Counted from the stretch's first letter, positions 1 through 11,996 are shown. The stretch is DNA of 38,309 nucleotides from Sphingomonas asaccharolytica NBRC 15499 (GCF_001598355.1 NZ_BCYU01000044.1:1-38309), one strand, 5' to 3'. Made by a program: numbers and translations. The notes: a model not told the origin generated them from the sequence alone.

Positions 1-36
1 TTCCGGCCGGCTCTCTCTTAAAAAGAAGAAAGAAGA

Positions 37-105
37 CCCTCACCCTCCCACCGCTTTACGGCGGCGGGCCCCTCCCTCTCCCGCAAGCCGGCGAAGGGAA
101 AAGCG
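37..105. repeat. Palindromic GC-rich intergenic repeat, left copy
   Basis: This stretch begins CCCTCACCC, continues through an inverted CCGCTTTACGGCGG core and a CCCCTCCCTCTCCC block, and ends GAAGGGAAAA. The same order of blocks, in the opposite orientation, occurs at the right end of the window (38231-38286), so the two look like members of one dispersed repeat family. Such GC-rich imperfect hairpins between genes are common in sphingomonad genomes. No coding content is seen. It lies directly upstream of recN, and any transcript entering recN from the left would carry this structure. Confidence 0.55.
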
Positions 106-166
106 GTACGCGAGCGGCAAATTAGCATGATGACCCGGCATCATTTTTGCCGCTAAGGATGGCGCG

Positions 167-1831
167 ATGCTGACCTCGCTCGCCATTCGGGACGTTGTGC
201 TGATCGAAGCGCTCGAACTCGATTTCGGCGCCGGGCTGGGCGTGCTGACCGGAGAGACCGGCGCGGGCAAGTCGATCCTGCTCGATGCGCTGGGGCTCGC
301 GCTCGGCGCACGGGCCGATAGCGGGCTGGTCCGCCAGGGCGCGGCGCAAGCGGTGGTCACCGCCAGCTTCGATACTCCCCACGATGGCGGTCCGATCGCC
401 TCGCTGCTCGCCGAAAATGCGCTCGAGATCGATCCGGGCGAGCCGCTGATCATTCGCCGTATCGTCAAGGCCGATGGCGGCAGTCGCGGGTTCGTCAACG
501 ACCAGCCGGCCTCGGCCGGGTTGCTGCGCGAACTGGCGCAATATCTGGTCGAGGTACACGGCCAGCATGACGATCGCGGGCTGCTCAATCCGCGCGGCCA
601 CCGCGCCTTGCTCGACGCGTTCGGGCGCTGCCATGCCGGGGTGGTGGCGCAGGCCTATCGCGCGTGGCGCGATGCCGAGGATGCGCTGGCGGTGGCGCGC
701 GCGGAGATCGATGCAGCCGCGCGCGACCGCGACTATCTGGCGCATGCCGTCGCCGAACTGCGGCAACTGGCACCCGAACCCGGCGAGGAGGAGGTGCTGG
801 CCGAGCGCCGACGCTCGATGCAGCGCGCCGAGAAAATCGCCGAGGATATGGTGGCGCTCGACGACTATCTGGCGGGCTCCGATGGTGGGCTCGCCCGGTT
901 GCGTCAGGCCGCGCGCGTGCTTGAGCGTGTCGCCGATGCGCATCCCGCGCTGGGCGAGGCGCTGGCGGCGCTCGATCGCGCGATCAACGAGGGTGCGCTG
1001 GCCGAGGATCAGCTCGCGGCCGCACGCGCCGCTTTGATGTTCGATCCGCGCGCGCTCGAAGAGGATGAGGCGCGGCTGTTCGATCTCCGCGCGATGGCGC
1101 GCAAGCATCGTGTCCAGCCCGATGAATTGGCGCAGCTCGCCGAAGACATGGCCGGCCGGCTCGCGACAATTGAAGCGGGGGAGGAAGGCTTGGCTCTCCT
1201 CGACCGCAGGGTCGCGGAGACGCGCGCCGCCTATGAAGCGGCGGCCGACGCGCTGTCCGCCGAACGCCATGCTGCAGCGGCGCGGCTCGACGCGGCGGTG
1301 GCCGGCGAACTTGCCCCGCTCAAGCTCGATGCCGCGCGATTCCGCACGATGATCGAGACCTTGCCCGACGAGCAATGGGGTCCGGGCGGCAAGAATCGCG
1401 TCGAATTCGAGATCGCGACCAATCCCGGCGCGCCGTTCGCGCCGCTGACCAAGATCGCCTCGGGCGGCGAATTGTCGCGCTTCATCCTCGCGCTCAAGGT
1501 CAGCCTGGCCGAGGAGGGCGGGGCGGCGACGATGATCTTTGATGAGATCGATCGCGGCGTCGGCGGAGCGGTCGCGTCGGCGATCGGCGAACGTCTCGCG
1601 CGGCTGGCCGATCGCACGCAATTGCTGGTGGTCACGCACAGCCCGCAAGTCGCGGCGCGCGGCGGACAGCATTATTTCATCGCCAAATCCTCCGACGGTC
1701 TGGTGACGCGCACCGGCGTGAGCGCGCTCGACAGCGCGGCGCGGCGCGAGGAGATTGCCCGGATGTTATCGGGGGCCACCATCACCGACGAGGCGCGGGC
1801 GCAAGCCGAACGCCTGCTCGAGGCGGCATGA
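167..1831 (+). CDS. recN: DNA repair protein RecN
   Basis: RecN is an SMC-like ATPase of the cytoplasm that helps repair DNA double-strand breaks by recombination. The 554-residue product has the usual family length. The N-terminus has the Walker A motif GETGAGKS (residues 29-36). The middle is a long alanine/arginine/glutamate-rich region typical of the coiled coil. The C-terminus has the ABC signature SGGE (about 432-435), Walker B MIFDE (about 456-460) and the H-loop VVTHSPQVA. The ATG at 167 is preceded by AAGGA at suitable spacing. A small membrane protein gene follows after 46 bases on the same strand and may be cotranscribed. No LexA box was recognised in the short upstream part visible. 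The assignment is firm. Confidence 0.97.
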   Translation: MLTSLAIRDVVLIEALELDFGAGLGVLTGETGAGKSILLDALGLALGARADSGLVRQGAAQAVVTASFDTPHDGGPIASLLAENALEIDPGEPLIIRRIVKADGGSRGFVNDQPASAGLLRELAQYLVEVHGQHDDRGLLNPRGHRALLDAFGRCHAGVVAQAYRAWRDAEDALAVARAEIDAAARDRDYLAHAVAELRQLAPEPGEEEVLAERRRSMQRAEKIAEDMVALDDYLAGSDGGLARLRQAARVLERVADAHPALGEALAALDRAINEGALAEDQLAAARAALMFDPRALEEDEARLFDLRAMARKHRVQPDELAQLAEDMAGRLATIEAGEEGLALLDRRVAETRAAYEAAADALSAERHAAAARLDAAVAGELAPLKLDAARFRTMIETLPDEQWGPGGKNRVEFEIATNPGAPFAPLTKIASGGELSRFILALKVSLAEEGGAATMIFDEIDRGVGGAVASAIGERLARLADRTQLLVVTHSPQVAARGGQHYFIAKSSDGLVTRTGVSALDSAARREEIARMLSGATITDEARAQAERLLEAA

Positions 1832-1877
1832 CTGCGTTGCGTCGCTCGCCCGCCGCCTGGGAGGTCGGCGCAGTATA

Positions 1878-2426
1878 ATGGGAACGTTCGACCTGATCTT
1901 CGCCGTCGTGCTGATCGCCGCGACGATCTGGGCGATGACGTGGTTTCCCGACATTCCCGGCGGCACCGAAGGACATCACGAAGCGCTCACGGCGCGATAC
2001 GAAAAGAGCGATGACGGTGCGATCGACGATCATCCCAGTTATGGCGATGCGGCGGTCGCCTATGTCGACCGCATCGTCGACCGGCAATTGACCAAGGCGC
2101 GCGGTATCCTTGCCTTCGATGGCCTGATCCTCGCCTTTGTCGGCCTGATCGCGCGAGCCACGGCGAAGCTGGACATCGCGACGGTGCATATGGTGCCGGT
2201 CTTGCTACTGATGGGATTGCTTGCCGGTTCCAGCGCGATCTGCCTCTTCCTGTTTCGCGCGCGCTGGGGCTATGTCGCCGACTTCAGCACCTTTTCGCGC
2301 GAAATCGCGGCCACGCTGGCGCTCACGCGGCGGCGCTCATTCTGGATCGAGCGGACGGTGCGGCTGTCATTGCTGTCGCTGGCCGGGATTGTCGTCCTCG
2401 TGGTGGCGACGGTCGTCGGGCATTAG
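1878..2426 (+). CDS. Small membrane protein of unknown function
   Basis: The family is not recognised. From the ATG at 1878, preceded by GGGAGG, the product is 182 residues. It has an N-terminal hydrophobic segment (about residues 4-20), an acidic soluble stretch with a histidine pair (about 28-60), two closely spaced hydrophobic segments in the middle (about 78-92 and 102-126), a soluble arginine-containing stretch, and a C-terminal hydrophobic segment (about 162-180). This suggests three to four membrane helices in the inner membrane. The frame extends upstream to 1755 inside recN, but that extension is arginine-rich shadow sequence and lacks a better start. It follows recN by 46 bases, so cotranscription is plausible, but no functional link is claimed. 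It ends five bases from the convergent gene at 2432. Confidence 0.75.
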   Translation: MGTFDLIFAVVLIAATIWAMTWFPDIPGGTEGHHEALTARYEKSDDGAIDDHPSYGDAAVAYVDRIVDRQLTKARGILAFDGLILAFVGLIARATAKLDIATVHMVPVLLLMGLLAGSSAICLFLFRARWGYVADFSTFSREIAATLALTRRRSFWIERTVRLSLLSLAGIVVLVVATVVGH

Positions 2427-2431
2427 GCCGG

Positions 2432-4992
<2,561 letters not shown>

Positions 4993-5142
4993 TGCTTTTT
5001 TGCAACGCAGCATGACTTAATCCACAGTAAAATCGCTGCGCTCTTGCGTTGTCATCTAACGGAAATATTCAGTCCCCATGGGCCCTCGCGACGGTGAAAC
5101 AACGCCGCGCTAATCAGCGACTCACGCCCAAAGGGGAATATA

Positions 5143-7776
5143 ATGCGGACTCAATTTCTTATTGGCGTGGCTGCGGCCGCGATCATGCTTCCGGGGGCGG
5201 CCTTTGCGCAGTCGGCCGGTTCGGCGGACTTCGAAGGCGACATCGTCATCACCGCGACCAAGACCAAGGGCGTCGGCGGCGTTGAAATTCCGGACACGAC
5301 CAAGGCACGTGGCGTGCTGAACCAGCAGTTCATTTCGCGCCAGACCCCGGGCAACTCGATTCTCGACACGATCAATGCACTGCCGGGCGTCAGCTTCCAG
5401 AACAACGATCCGTTCGGTTCGGGCGGCGGCACGCTGACCATCCGCGGCTTCGACTCCTCGCGTATCGGCCTGACCTTCGACGGCGTGCCGCTGAACGACA
5501 CCGGCAACTATGCGCTCTATTCGAACCAGCAGCTCGACCCCGAACTGATCGAGCAAGTCAATGTCAGCTACGGCTCGACCGACGTCGACAGCCCGACCGC
5601 CGCGGCCTCGGGTTCGACCGTCAATTATCGCACGATCATGCCGACCAACGAGTTTGGCGCGCGCCTTCAGGGCTCGATCGGTGATTACAACTTCTTCCGC
5701 ATTTTCGGCCTGATCAACACGGGCGAGTTCACCAAGTTCGGGACCAAGGCCTGGCTGTCGATGAGCCACGCCGAGAACAATGTGGTGTTCAACAACTTCG
5801 GCAAGATCCGCAAGGCGCAGTATAACGGTCGCATCTACCAGCCGATCGGCTCGAACGGCGACTTCATCTCGATCGCGGCTAATTACAACGTCAACCGCAA
5901 CAACTTCTTCGGATCGGCGCCGCTGCGGCAAGATCTGACGACATCGACCGGCGGGACGCGCCCGGCGGGCACTGGCACGAACAACCGCTTCCCATTCGAC
6001 CGCGACGAACTGCCTTATCCGATCGCGCGCTGCCAGACGTCGCCCGCGCGGGCGGGCCTCGTCGATTCGCCAGCTATCGTCAATGCGCCGGGCGCTTCCA
6101 ACAATGGCATTGCGTGCGGCACCAGCTTCGATGAGCGCTACAACCCGTCGAACACCGGTAACATCCGCATCAGCTCGCGCTTCACCCTGGCGAAGGGTCT
6201 CGTCCTGACGGTCGAACCCAGCTTCCAGTACGTCAAGGCGAATGGCGGCGGCACCGTCACCGGTATTGAGGGCAACGGCTATACCCAAACCGCCACCGCG
6301 ACGCGCGGTGCGATCACCACGCCGCTCTACGGGTTCGTCGGCGGCTCCTACTATATCGGCCACGACCTGAACGGCGACGGGGACACGCTTGATCGCGTGA
6401 CGCTGCTCGCGCCGAGCCAGACCGTCACCCACCGTTACGGCCTGATCTCGTCGCTGCGTTACGACCTGAACGACAACAACTCGGTCCGTATCAGCTACTC
6501 GCATGACTATGGGCGTCACCGTCAGACCGGCGAACTCGGCTATCTTCAGGCCAATGGTCAGCCGTTCGACGTCTTTCCGATCAACAGCCCGATCCGCGAC
6601 AAGAACGGCAACATCGTTGAAAAGCGCGACCGTCTGTCGTTCGCCGTGCTCGACCAGGTGTCGGGTGAATATCGTGGCACGTTTGGCGGCTTGACCGTGA
6701 ATCTCGGCGTCCGTGCGCCCTGGTTCAAGCGTAACCTGCACAACTTCTGCTTCACCACCTCGGCCAGCGGCAATGTCGATTGCTTGGGTCGTGGAAATGA
6801 CGCCGCCAACGCGATTTATGCTGCGGCGAACCCGAACGCGGGCGCGATCGGTTTCCGTCAGTATACCTACAACCGCGTGCTGCCGAACGCCGGTGCGACC
6901 TACAAGTTCGGGGGCGGCTTGACCGCTTACGTGAATTATTCGAAGGGTCTGCAGGTCCCGGGTACCGACAATCTGTACCAGGACTATTTCTATGCAGCCA
7001 ACAATCCGGCGGCAAATCCGAATCCGGAAACTTCGGATAACTTCGACGCTGGTGTTCGCTATACCACCAGCAAGATCCAGGCGACGATCAGCCCGTGGTA
7101 CACGCGGTTCACCAACCGTCTGGCGAGCGCGTACGACGTGGTTTCGGATCAGACGATCTATCGCAACCTCGGTCGCGTTGATAAGTACGGTATCGACGGC
7201 AGCTTTGCCTATCGCCCGGTCCGCGAATTGTTGATCTACGCTTGGGGTTCGTACCTGAAGTCGGAGATCAAGAACAACGTCGAGCTCGGCAAGTGCACGA
7301 CCACCACGACGGCGAATTGCACGACGCTCGGTCAGCCGATCCTCGCTCAGACCGCCGGCAAGCGCGAATCTGGTTCGCCAGTTTATACGTACGGCCTGCG
7401 CCTGCAGGGTGATGTCGGTCCGGTGTCGCTTGGTGTGCAAGGCAAGGTTACCGGGCCGCGCTATCTGAACGACCAGAATCTTCCGAACCTGCAGTGCACC
7501 GGCTCGATCGTGAACCAGACCTGCGTCGGCGGTACCGCTTTTCAGGTCTTCCCCGCGAAGACGCCTGCTTACGGCACCGTTGATATCGACGCGCGCCTGA
7601 ATCTCGCCTTCCTGGGCCTGAACGACAAGACCTTCTTCCAGGTCAACGTCCAGAACGTGTTCAACAAATTCTATGTTGGCGGTTTCACTGGTGGGTCGAC
7701 GACCGTGTTCAACGCGCCGTTCGTTCAGATTGGCAGCCCGCGTGCCTTCATCGGTACGGTGAACTTCCAGTTCTGA
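5143..7776 (+). CDS. TonB-dependent outer membrane receptor, substrate unknown
   Basis: This is a 877-residue outer membrane active transporter of the TonB-dependent family. A signal peptide ends at AAFA-Q (about residue 22). A plug domain follows with the typical phrases DTINALPGVSFQNNDPFG, GGTLTIRGFDSSRI and FDGVPLND. The rest is an aromatic, alternating beta-barrel that ends in the outer membrane sorting signature F-Q-F. An AAGGGG ribosome binding site lies six bases before the ATG. The gene stands alone: 150 bases of upstream intergenic DNA and a strong terminator downstream. Codon use is visibly less GC-rich at third positions (more GGT, GCT, CGT) than in neighbours, which I take as a sign of high expression rather than transfer. 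The substrate cannot be told from the sequence. No metal or siderophore genes adjoin it. Confidence 0.93.
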   Translation: MRTQFLIGVAAAAIMLPGAAFAQSAGSADFEGDIVITATKTKGVGGVEIPDTTKARGVLNQQFISRQTPGNSILDTINALPGVSFQNNDPFGSGGGTLTIRGFDSSRIGLTFDGVPLNDTGNYALYSNQQLDPELIEQVNVSYGSTDVDSPTAAASGSTVNYRTIMPTNEFGARLQGSIGDYNFFRIFGLINTGEFTKFGTKAWLSMSHAENNVVFNNFGKIRKAQYNGRIYQPIGSNGDFISIAANYNVNRNNFFGSAPLRQDLTTSTGGTRPAGTGTNNRFPFDRDELPYPIARCQTSPARAGLVDSPAIVNAPGASNNGIACGTSFDERYNPSNTGNIRISSRFTLAKGLVLTVEPSFQYVKANGGGTVTGIEGNGYTQTATATRGAITTPLYGFVGGSYYIGHDLNGDGDTLDRVTLLAPSQTVTHRYGLISSLRYDLNDNNSVRISYSHDYGRHRQTGELGYLQANGQPFDVFPINSPIRDKNGNIVEKRDRLSFAVLDQVSGEYRGTFGGLTVNLGVRAPWFKRNLHNFCFTTSASGNVDCLGRGNDAANAIYAAANPNAGAIGFRQYTYNRVLPNAGATYKFGGGLTAYVNYSKGLQVPGTDNLYQDYFYAANNPAANPNPETSDNFDAGVRYTTSKIQATISPWYTRFTNRLASAYDVVSDQTIYRNLGRVDKYGIDGSFAYRPVRELLIYAWGSYLKSEIKNNVELGKCTTTTTANCTTLGQPILAQTAGKRESGSPVYTYGLRLQGDVGPVSLGVQGKVTGPRYLNDQNLPNLQCTGSIVNQTCVGGTAFQVFPAKTPAYGTVDIDARLNLAFLGLNDKTFFQVNVQNVFNKFYVGGFTGGSTTVFNAPFVQIGSPRAFIGTVNFQF

Positions 7777-7801
7777 TCTAGCCGATCGACTGACTAAAGA
7801 G

Positions 7802-7843
7802 CGCCGCTCCTGCCTCCGGGCAGGGGCGGCGTTTTCTTTTTTT
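7802..7843 (+). terminator. Rho-independent terminator of the TonB receptor gene
   Basis: A 13-base stem, CGCCGCTCCTGCC (7802-7814) with GGCAGGGGCGGCG (7819-7831), has a TCCG tetraloop and one T-G wobble. It is followed by TTTTCTTTTTTT (7832-7843). It sits 25 bases after the receptor stop codon. The T tract on the plus strand only shows that it acts on the receptor transcript, not on the converging PepSY operon. Confidence 0.93.
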
Positions 7844-7888
7844 GGCGATAGGCTGGAGATCGCAGCCGTGCTGCGCGGCGCTGGAAGG

Positions 7889-9232
7889 TTAGGCTCGGAT
7901 CGTTCGCAATGCCAACCAACGGGCGATGCCAGACCAACGTTTCAGTCCGCGCTCGATTGCCAGCACCACCAGCAGCGACACGCCGAACAGGGGCATCGCC
8001 AGCCCAAGCGCAACGATCGCGACGATCAGCGCTGTGCCGAAGCGGGGACGCGAGAGCGGCAGCGGTGCGCCCAGCCGGCCCGATGGCCGTCGCCGCCACC
8101 AGGACACCGCTCCCGATATGCTCAACGTCATCAGCATCAGCGCGCCCAGGGTGATCAGCGATTGGTTAGCGATTCCGAACAACTGGCCTTCGTGTGTGGC
8201 GATACCGTAGCCGACGGCGCGGTCGATCCAGTGGCGCTCGGCGAAACCCTTGCGCGCGAGCACGGCTCCGGTCGCACCATCGATCACCGCCTGTGCGCGC
8301 AGCGGACGATTCGCGGCATCGGACGCGACGGTCCAGCCATGCGGTTCATTGCCCGTCGGCGAGACGAGCACTGGCGGCGTGAAGTGGAGCGCATTCGCTG
8401 CGGCGACGGCGCGATTCAGCTCCCCCGGCTGGACACCCTGGGGATGCATCGTCATGCCGATATGGCCGGCATGCTCGCCGAGCATCGGATCATCCGACAG
8501 CTTGCGGCCGCCGATCGTCCAATCGACCGGCCCGTCGAGCGTGCCGGTCACCGTTCGTATCTCCTTGAAATAGCTGCCCCATGCCTTCGCCCATGGCAGG
8601 CCGGTGGAGATCACGAACAGCGCGAGCAGCGACACCCAGATGCCCGTCACCGCGTGCAGGTCGCGCCAGAATAATCGGCGGCCGCCCGACAGGCGCGGAT
8701 AAAGCACGCCCGCCAAACCCTTCCGCCCGCGCGGCCACCAGAGATACAGGCCGGTCAGGATCATCACGAGCGTCCAGCAGGCCGCGATCTCGACGATATA
8801 ACTGCCCCACGCGCCGGCGAGCAGTTCGCCGTGCAGGCGTGACACGATTTGCATCGGTCGGTTGTCGTCGATCACCACCGCGAGCGGCCTGAGCCTGTAG
8901 GGATCGACATAGACACGTCGATCCCCGCTGTCGGCGCCGACCAGCACGCGCACGGCCGATCTGTCCGATGGCGGCAGCTCGTATTTGTGCAGCCGCGATC
9001 CCGGCACCGCCGCCACCGCGGCCGCGGCGATCGCTTCGGGCATCGCGCGGGTCGCGGTGGGAACGAGCGAATCGTAGGGCCGGTCGAGCCACGCCTCGAT
9101 CTGCGGCCGCCAGGCGTAGATGCTGCCGGTGATCGCCAGCCACAGCACGAACGGGACGCAGAACATCCCCGCATAGAAATGCCAGCGCCAGACGGTATTG
9201 TACCAGCGCGAGCCGGGTAGCCTGACGCTCAT
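7889..9232 (-). CDS. PepSY-associated transmembrane protein
   Basis: The 447-residue product is an inner membrane protein of the PepSY_TM family (often annotated as iron-regulated or sulfite-reductase-like membrane proteins). It has an N-terminal helix with the family phrase WRWHFYAGMFCVPFVLWLAITG. A periplasmic PepSY-like region follows, then a second helix group (ETAACWTLVMILTGLYLWWP region), the phrase FWRDLHAVTG, and C-terminal helices. Conserved histidines in WRWHFYAG and DLHAVTG are typical of the family and may bind heme or metal (inference). The start codon overlaps the stop of the upstream TonB receptor (ATGA, 9229-9232), so the two are translationally coupled. Family members commonly accompany TonB receptors for siderophores or metals and may help release or reduce the imported metal, but that role is not shown here. 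Confidence 0.88.
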   Translation of the reverse strand: MSVRLPGSRWYNTVWRWHFYAGMFCVPFVLWLAITGSIYAWRPQIEAWLDRPYDSLVPTATRAMPEAIAAAAVAAVPGSRLHKYELPPSDRSAVRVLVGADSGDRRVYVDPYRLRPLAVVIDDNRPMQIVSRLHGELLAGAWGSYIVEIAACWTLVMILTGLYLWWPRGRKGLAGVLYPRLSGGRRLFWRDLHAVTGIWVSLLALFVISTGLPWAKAWGSYFKEIRTVTGTLDGPVDWTIGGRKLSDDPMLGEHAGHIGMTMHPQGVQPGELNRAVAAANALHFTPPVLVSPTGNEPHGWTVASDAANRPLRAQAVIDGATGAVLARKGFAERHWIDRAVGYGIATHEGQLFGIANQSLITLGALMLMTLSISGAVSWWRRRPSGRLGAPLPLSRPRFGTALIVAIVALGLAMPLFGVSLLVVLAIERGLKRWSGIARWLALRTIRA

Positions 9233-11481
9233 AGCTTGATCGTCAGGTCGGCGTGGAGGCTGCGCTGTGGGAAGGGGTGGAACAGGAAGTATTTGTCATT
9301 GTTGACATTATCTACGCCCAACCCGAGCAAGTACTTCTTCGCAACGACAAATTGCGCACGCAGGTCGACGACGAAGAATTTGTAGAAACCCTGATAGGTG
9401 TTGCCGACCGCGTCGCTGTTATCGAGCTGGCCGTACATCCGGCTCGAATAGCGCGCTGCCGCCGATAGCGACACGCCGTCGACCGGTCGCCAGGTCGCGA
9501 CCGCATTCGTCTTCCAGCGCGGCACCGTCGGGATCAGCTTGCCGACCGCCGCCGGAAGAGCAGGATCTGCGCGCGTCGTGGCATCGGCATAAGTCACGCT
9601 GCCCGACAAATCGAGGCGGGGAATCAGGTCGTTGCGAACGACGGCCAGTTCCGCGCCACGCGCTCGCGTGCGATCGACATTCTGGACGAAGCTCGCGGTC
9701 AGCGTCCCGCCGCCGACCGCCGGGATGGTGCCGGTCTGCGAGATCAGCGCATCGGTCACGACCTCGTTGAACAAGGATAGGCGAATCGATCCCTTGGCGT
9801 CGCTGCGTTCGATCGCGAGCTCGGTGGAACGGGCGTGTTCGGGTTTGAGGTTGGGATTGGGGACTGCGCCGAGCACGCCGCTGGTGACGAGCTGATAGAG
9901 CTCGCCGACCGTGGGGAAGCGCCAGGCATCGCCATAGGACAGCTGCACCTTCCACTTGTCGGTGGACTTCCAGGCCAGTGACGCCTTGGGCGAGAAGCGG
10001 GCGGTCGAGCGTTCGGATTGGATATTGGATACAATCGGCGAGGCCGAGAAATTGACCCCGTCATAAGCGCGCCACCATTCGTAGCGCCCGCCGAGGGCCA
10101 GCGTCAGCCTGGGCAGCAGGTCGAGCGCATCCTGTGCCCACAAGGCGGCGGTGCGGGTCTTGCCCAGCGATTGCTGGTTCAGCACGCCGTCGGCTCCCTT
10201 GATCCAATCGGTCGTCGCATAGCGATTGCTCGCCAGCACGAAACGATCCCAATGCGCCCCGGCGCTGAGCACATTGCCGCCGCGGCTCCAGGCCGCCTTG
10301 GCATCGAGCGTGTCCCAGCCCATGCCGTCGAGCCGGGTGATGTTGCCGCTACCGCCCGACAAGGCAGCGGGCAGGGAGCCCGTGGGCACCCGCTGTTCGT
10401 CATCGGCGAAGCGATAGCGCGTGCCGATCACTTGCCAGTCGATGCCGCCGCCCGATCCGCCGAGCGACACAGCGTGCGACCAGTGGCGCTGGCGCGACGC
10501 ATAGGTTCCGCTGGCGAACGAGGTCGAGGGATAGACCGGCAGGCCGGTTGCGGTCGCCGTTAGATAGCTCTCGGCGCTGGCATTGGTCCGGTTGAGGAAC
10601 AGGCCGCCGACATAGGTCAGGCGAATATCGCTGCCCAGGTCGAGCGCGGCCTTGAGCTTGAGGCGATCCTGCCCCTGACGCTCGATCCCGCTCGATCCCA
10701 GGATGGTGATCGGCTGGCCTGTTCGGTTGCGGTCGGGGATCGCGCCGACCACGCCCGGACCCGCGGCGCCGGTGACATAGCCGATCGGCTGGGACCGACT
10801 CGTGACGTGGTCGTAGCTCGCGAACAGAGCCAGCGGGCCGAAACGGTCGCCGATCGTCACCCCAGCCTGATAGGCCGGATAGGTATCACGCCGGCCGTAG
10901 AGGTCATAGGTCTGGACGCTCACCCCCGCGGTCGCGGTCGCCTCGAGATCGTCGGGTAGGCGCGTCGTGATATTTACCACCGCCCCGATCGAATTGCCCG
11001 GATAGGCCGCCGAGAATGGCCCATAGAGCACATCGATCCGCGCGATTTCCTGCGGGCTGACGGCGCTCCAGCGTGGGCTGGCCGAGGTGTTGTTGTTGCC
11101 GATCAATGCCGAGAGCAACGCGCCATCGGCATAGATCAGGCTGCGTGCGCTGGCGCCTAGGCCGCTGGTGCGTGTCGCCAGCGGCGCCTGGGTGTCGCCG
11201 ATATGGCGTTTGCGCACGATCAGGCTGGGCAGATATTTGATCGTGTCCTCGACATTCATCGCATTGACCGTCCGCGCGATCGTGTCGGCGTCGATCGATG
11301 CGCGGGTCGAGGGTGCGTTCTCGATCGTCTGTTGCTGGCGTTGTGCGGTGATCAATATGTCGTCGCGGCGGTCGTCGCCCGGCGTGGTGTCGTCGGCGGC
11401 ATGCGCGGGCAGTGCGATGGCGCTCGCCATCGCGGCGAGCGAGGCGCACCACAGGGTGCGCTTGGCAATAGTCACAATCAT
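9229..11481 (-). CDS. TonB-dependent receptor of the DUF2946/PepSY operon
   Basis: The product is a 750-residue outer membrane receptor. It has a signal peptide (AIALPAHA-ADD), a plug domain (ENAPSTRASIDADTI, VEDTIKYLPSLIVRKRH, IDVLYGPFSAAYPGNSIGAV) and a beta-barrel ending HADLTIKL. The phrase DILITAQRQQQTIENAP resembles a TonB box region. The start is uncertain: the ATG at 11481 has AAGGGG only one base away. A GTG at 11475 has the same site at seven bases and would give MTIAKRTLW, a normal signal peptide. A TTG at 11502 is less likely. It overlaps the PepSY gene downstream by four bases and follows the DUF2946 gene by 42 bases. The substrate is probably a metal or metal complex, inferred from its neighbours only. 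Confidence 0.92.
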   Translation of the reverse strand: MIVTIAKRTLWCASLAAMASAIALPAHAADDTTPGDDRRDDILITAQRQQQTIENAPSTRASIDADTIARTVNAMNVEDTIKYLPSLIVRKRHIGDTQAPLATRTSGLGASARSLIYADGALLSALIGNNNTSASPRWSAVSPQEIARIDVLYGPFSAAYPGNSIGAVVNITTRLPDDLEATATAGVSVQTYDLYGRRDTYPAYQAGVTIGDRFGPLALFASYDHVTSRSQPIGYVTGAAGPGVVGAIPDRNRTGQPITILGSSGIERQGQDRLKLKAALDLGSDIRLTYVGGLFLNRTNASAESYLTATATGLPVYPSTSFASGTYASRQRHWSHAVSLGGSGGGIDWQVIGTRYRFADDEQRVPTGSLPAALSGGSGNITRLDGMGWDTLDAKAAWSRGGNVLSAGAHWDRFVLASNRYATTDWIKGADGVLNQQSLGKTRTAALWAQDALDLLPRLTLALGGRYEWWRAYDGVNFSASPIVSNIQSERSTARFSPKASLAWKSTDKWKVQLSYGDAWRFPTVGELYQLVTSGVLGAVPNPNLKPEHARSTELAIERSDAKGSIRLSLFNEVVTDALISQTGTIPAVGGGTLTASFVQNVDRTRARGAELAVVRNDLIPRLDLSGSVTYADATTRADPALPAAVGKLIPTVPRWKTNAVATWRPVDGVSLSAAARYSSRMYGQLDNSDAVGNTYQGFYKFFVVDLRAQFVVAKKYLLGLGVDNVNNDKYFLFHPFPQRSLHADLTIKL

Positions 11482-11523
11482 TCCCCTTACTGAATCGCTC
11501 AAGCTGCCGGAGGCAGCGTCGGT

Positions 11524-11934
11524 TCAGGCGAGGGAAGGCGGTCCGGTGGCGGGCGGCGGCGGCGCGGCTAGGCCGCGGCCGGGCACAGCCTCGATCGGGC
11601 CGAGCGCAGGTGCGGCGTCGGGCGACGTGATCGGCGCAACGTCGGCAATAACCGACGGCGGCGCGTCGGCGATACCCAGCCCCGAAAAGGCGCAAACATG
11701 GTCGCCGGGCTGGTTTTTGCCCGGCGCCTTGTGATGCAACTTGCCGTCGGGCGACAGCACCATCGCATCGTCGGGTCCGGCGCCGTTGCACACGGTGATC
11801 TCTATCCCGCCGGCGGCGTTGACCACCGGCATCCACCCTTCCGGCGCAACGCTGCGCGCCAGCAACGCGGCCACGAGCAGCAACAGCCAGCCGAAGCGGC
11901 CGCCGAGCGTGTCGAGGCGGGTGACGGGACTCAT
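11524..11934 (-). CDS. DUF2946-like small protein, first gene of TonB/PepSY operon
   Basis: The product is 136 residues. A hydrophobic N-terminal helix (GWLLLLVAALLARSVA, about 15-30) is followed by PEGWMP and a region with EITVCNG, GKLHHKAPGKN and GDHVCAFSGLG. This pattern of an N-terminal anchor, a W/FMP phrase, and two cysteines with histidines matches the DUF2946 family as I know it. The tail is rich in Ala and Pro. The start at 11934 has AGGAG about ten bases upstream. A long frame continuing upstream to 12792 is shadow of the divergent kinase gene. DUF2946 genes often sit beside TonB receptors and copper-related genes. The His/Cys content suggests metal binding in the periplasm, which is inference. 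Confidence 0.8.
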   Translation of the reverse strand: MSPVTRLDTLGGRFGWLLLLVAALLARSVAPEGWMPVVNAAGGIEITVCNGAGPDDAMVLSPDGKLHHKAPGKNQPGDHVCAFSGLGIADAPPSVIADVAPITSPDAAPALGPIEAVPGRGLAAPPPPATGPPSLA

Positions 11935-11983
11935 TGCGGGGCTGCTCCTAAGGCAAGAGACGCCGTAAAGACCATATCTATTC

Positions 11984-11996
11984 CTGTTCAGTACAG
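11984..11996. promoter_or_regulatory. Imperfect palindrome in the divergent promoter region
   Basis: CTGTTCAGTACAG has CTGT/ACAG arms and partial internal symmetry. It lies in the 120-base gap between the divergent DUF2946 operon (start 11934) and the histidine kinase gene (start 12055), where a shared operator would be expected. No regulator is recognised from the motif, and chance is possible for so short a site. Confidence 0.3.

Noticed and set aside
122..1672. 516-residue minus-strand open frame
   Set aside because: It is antisense to recN and has shadow composition.
5122..7440. 772-residue minus-strand open frame
   Set aside because: It is antisense to the TonB receptor. Its Arg/Val/Ile/Asp-rich sequence has no signal or domain pattern.
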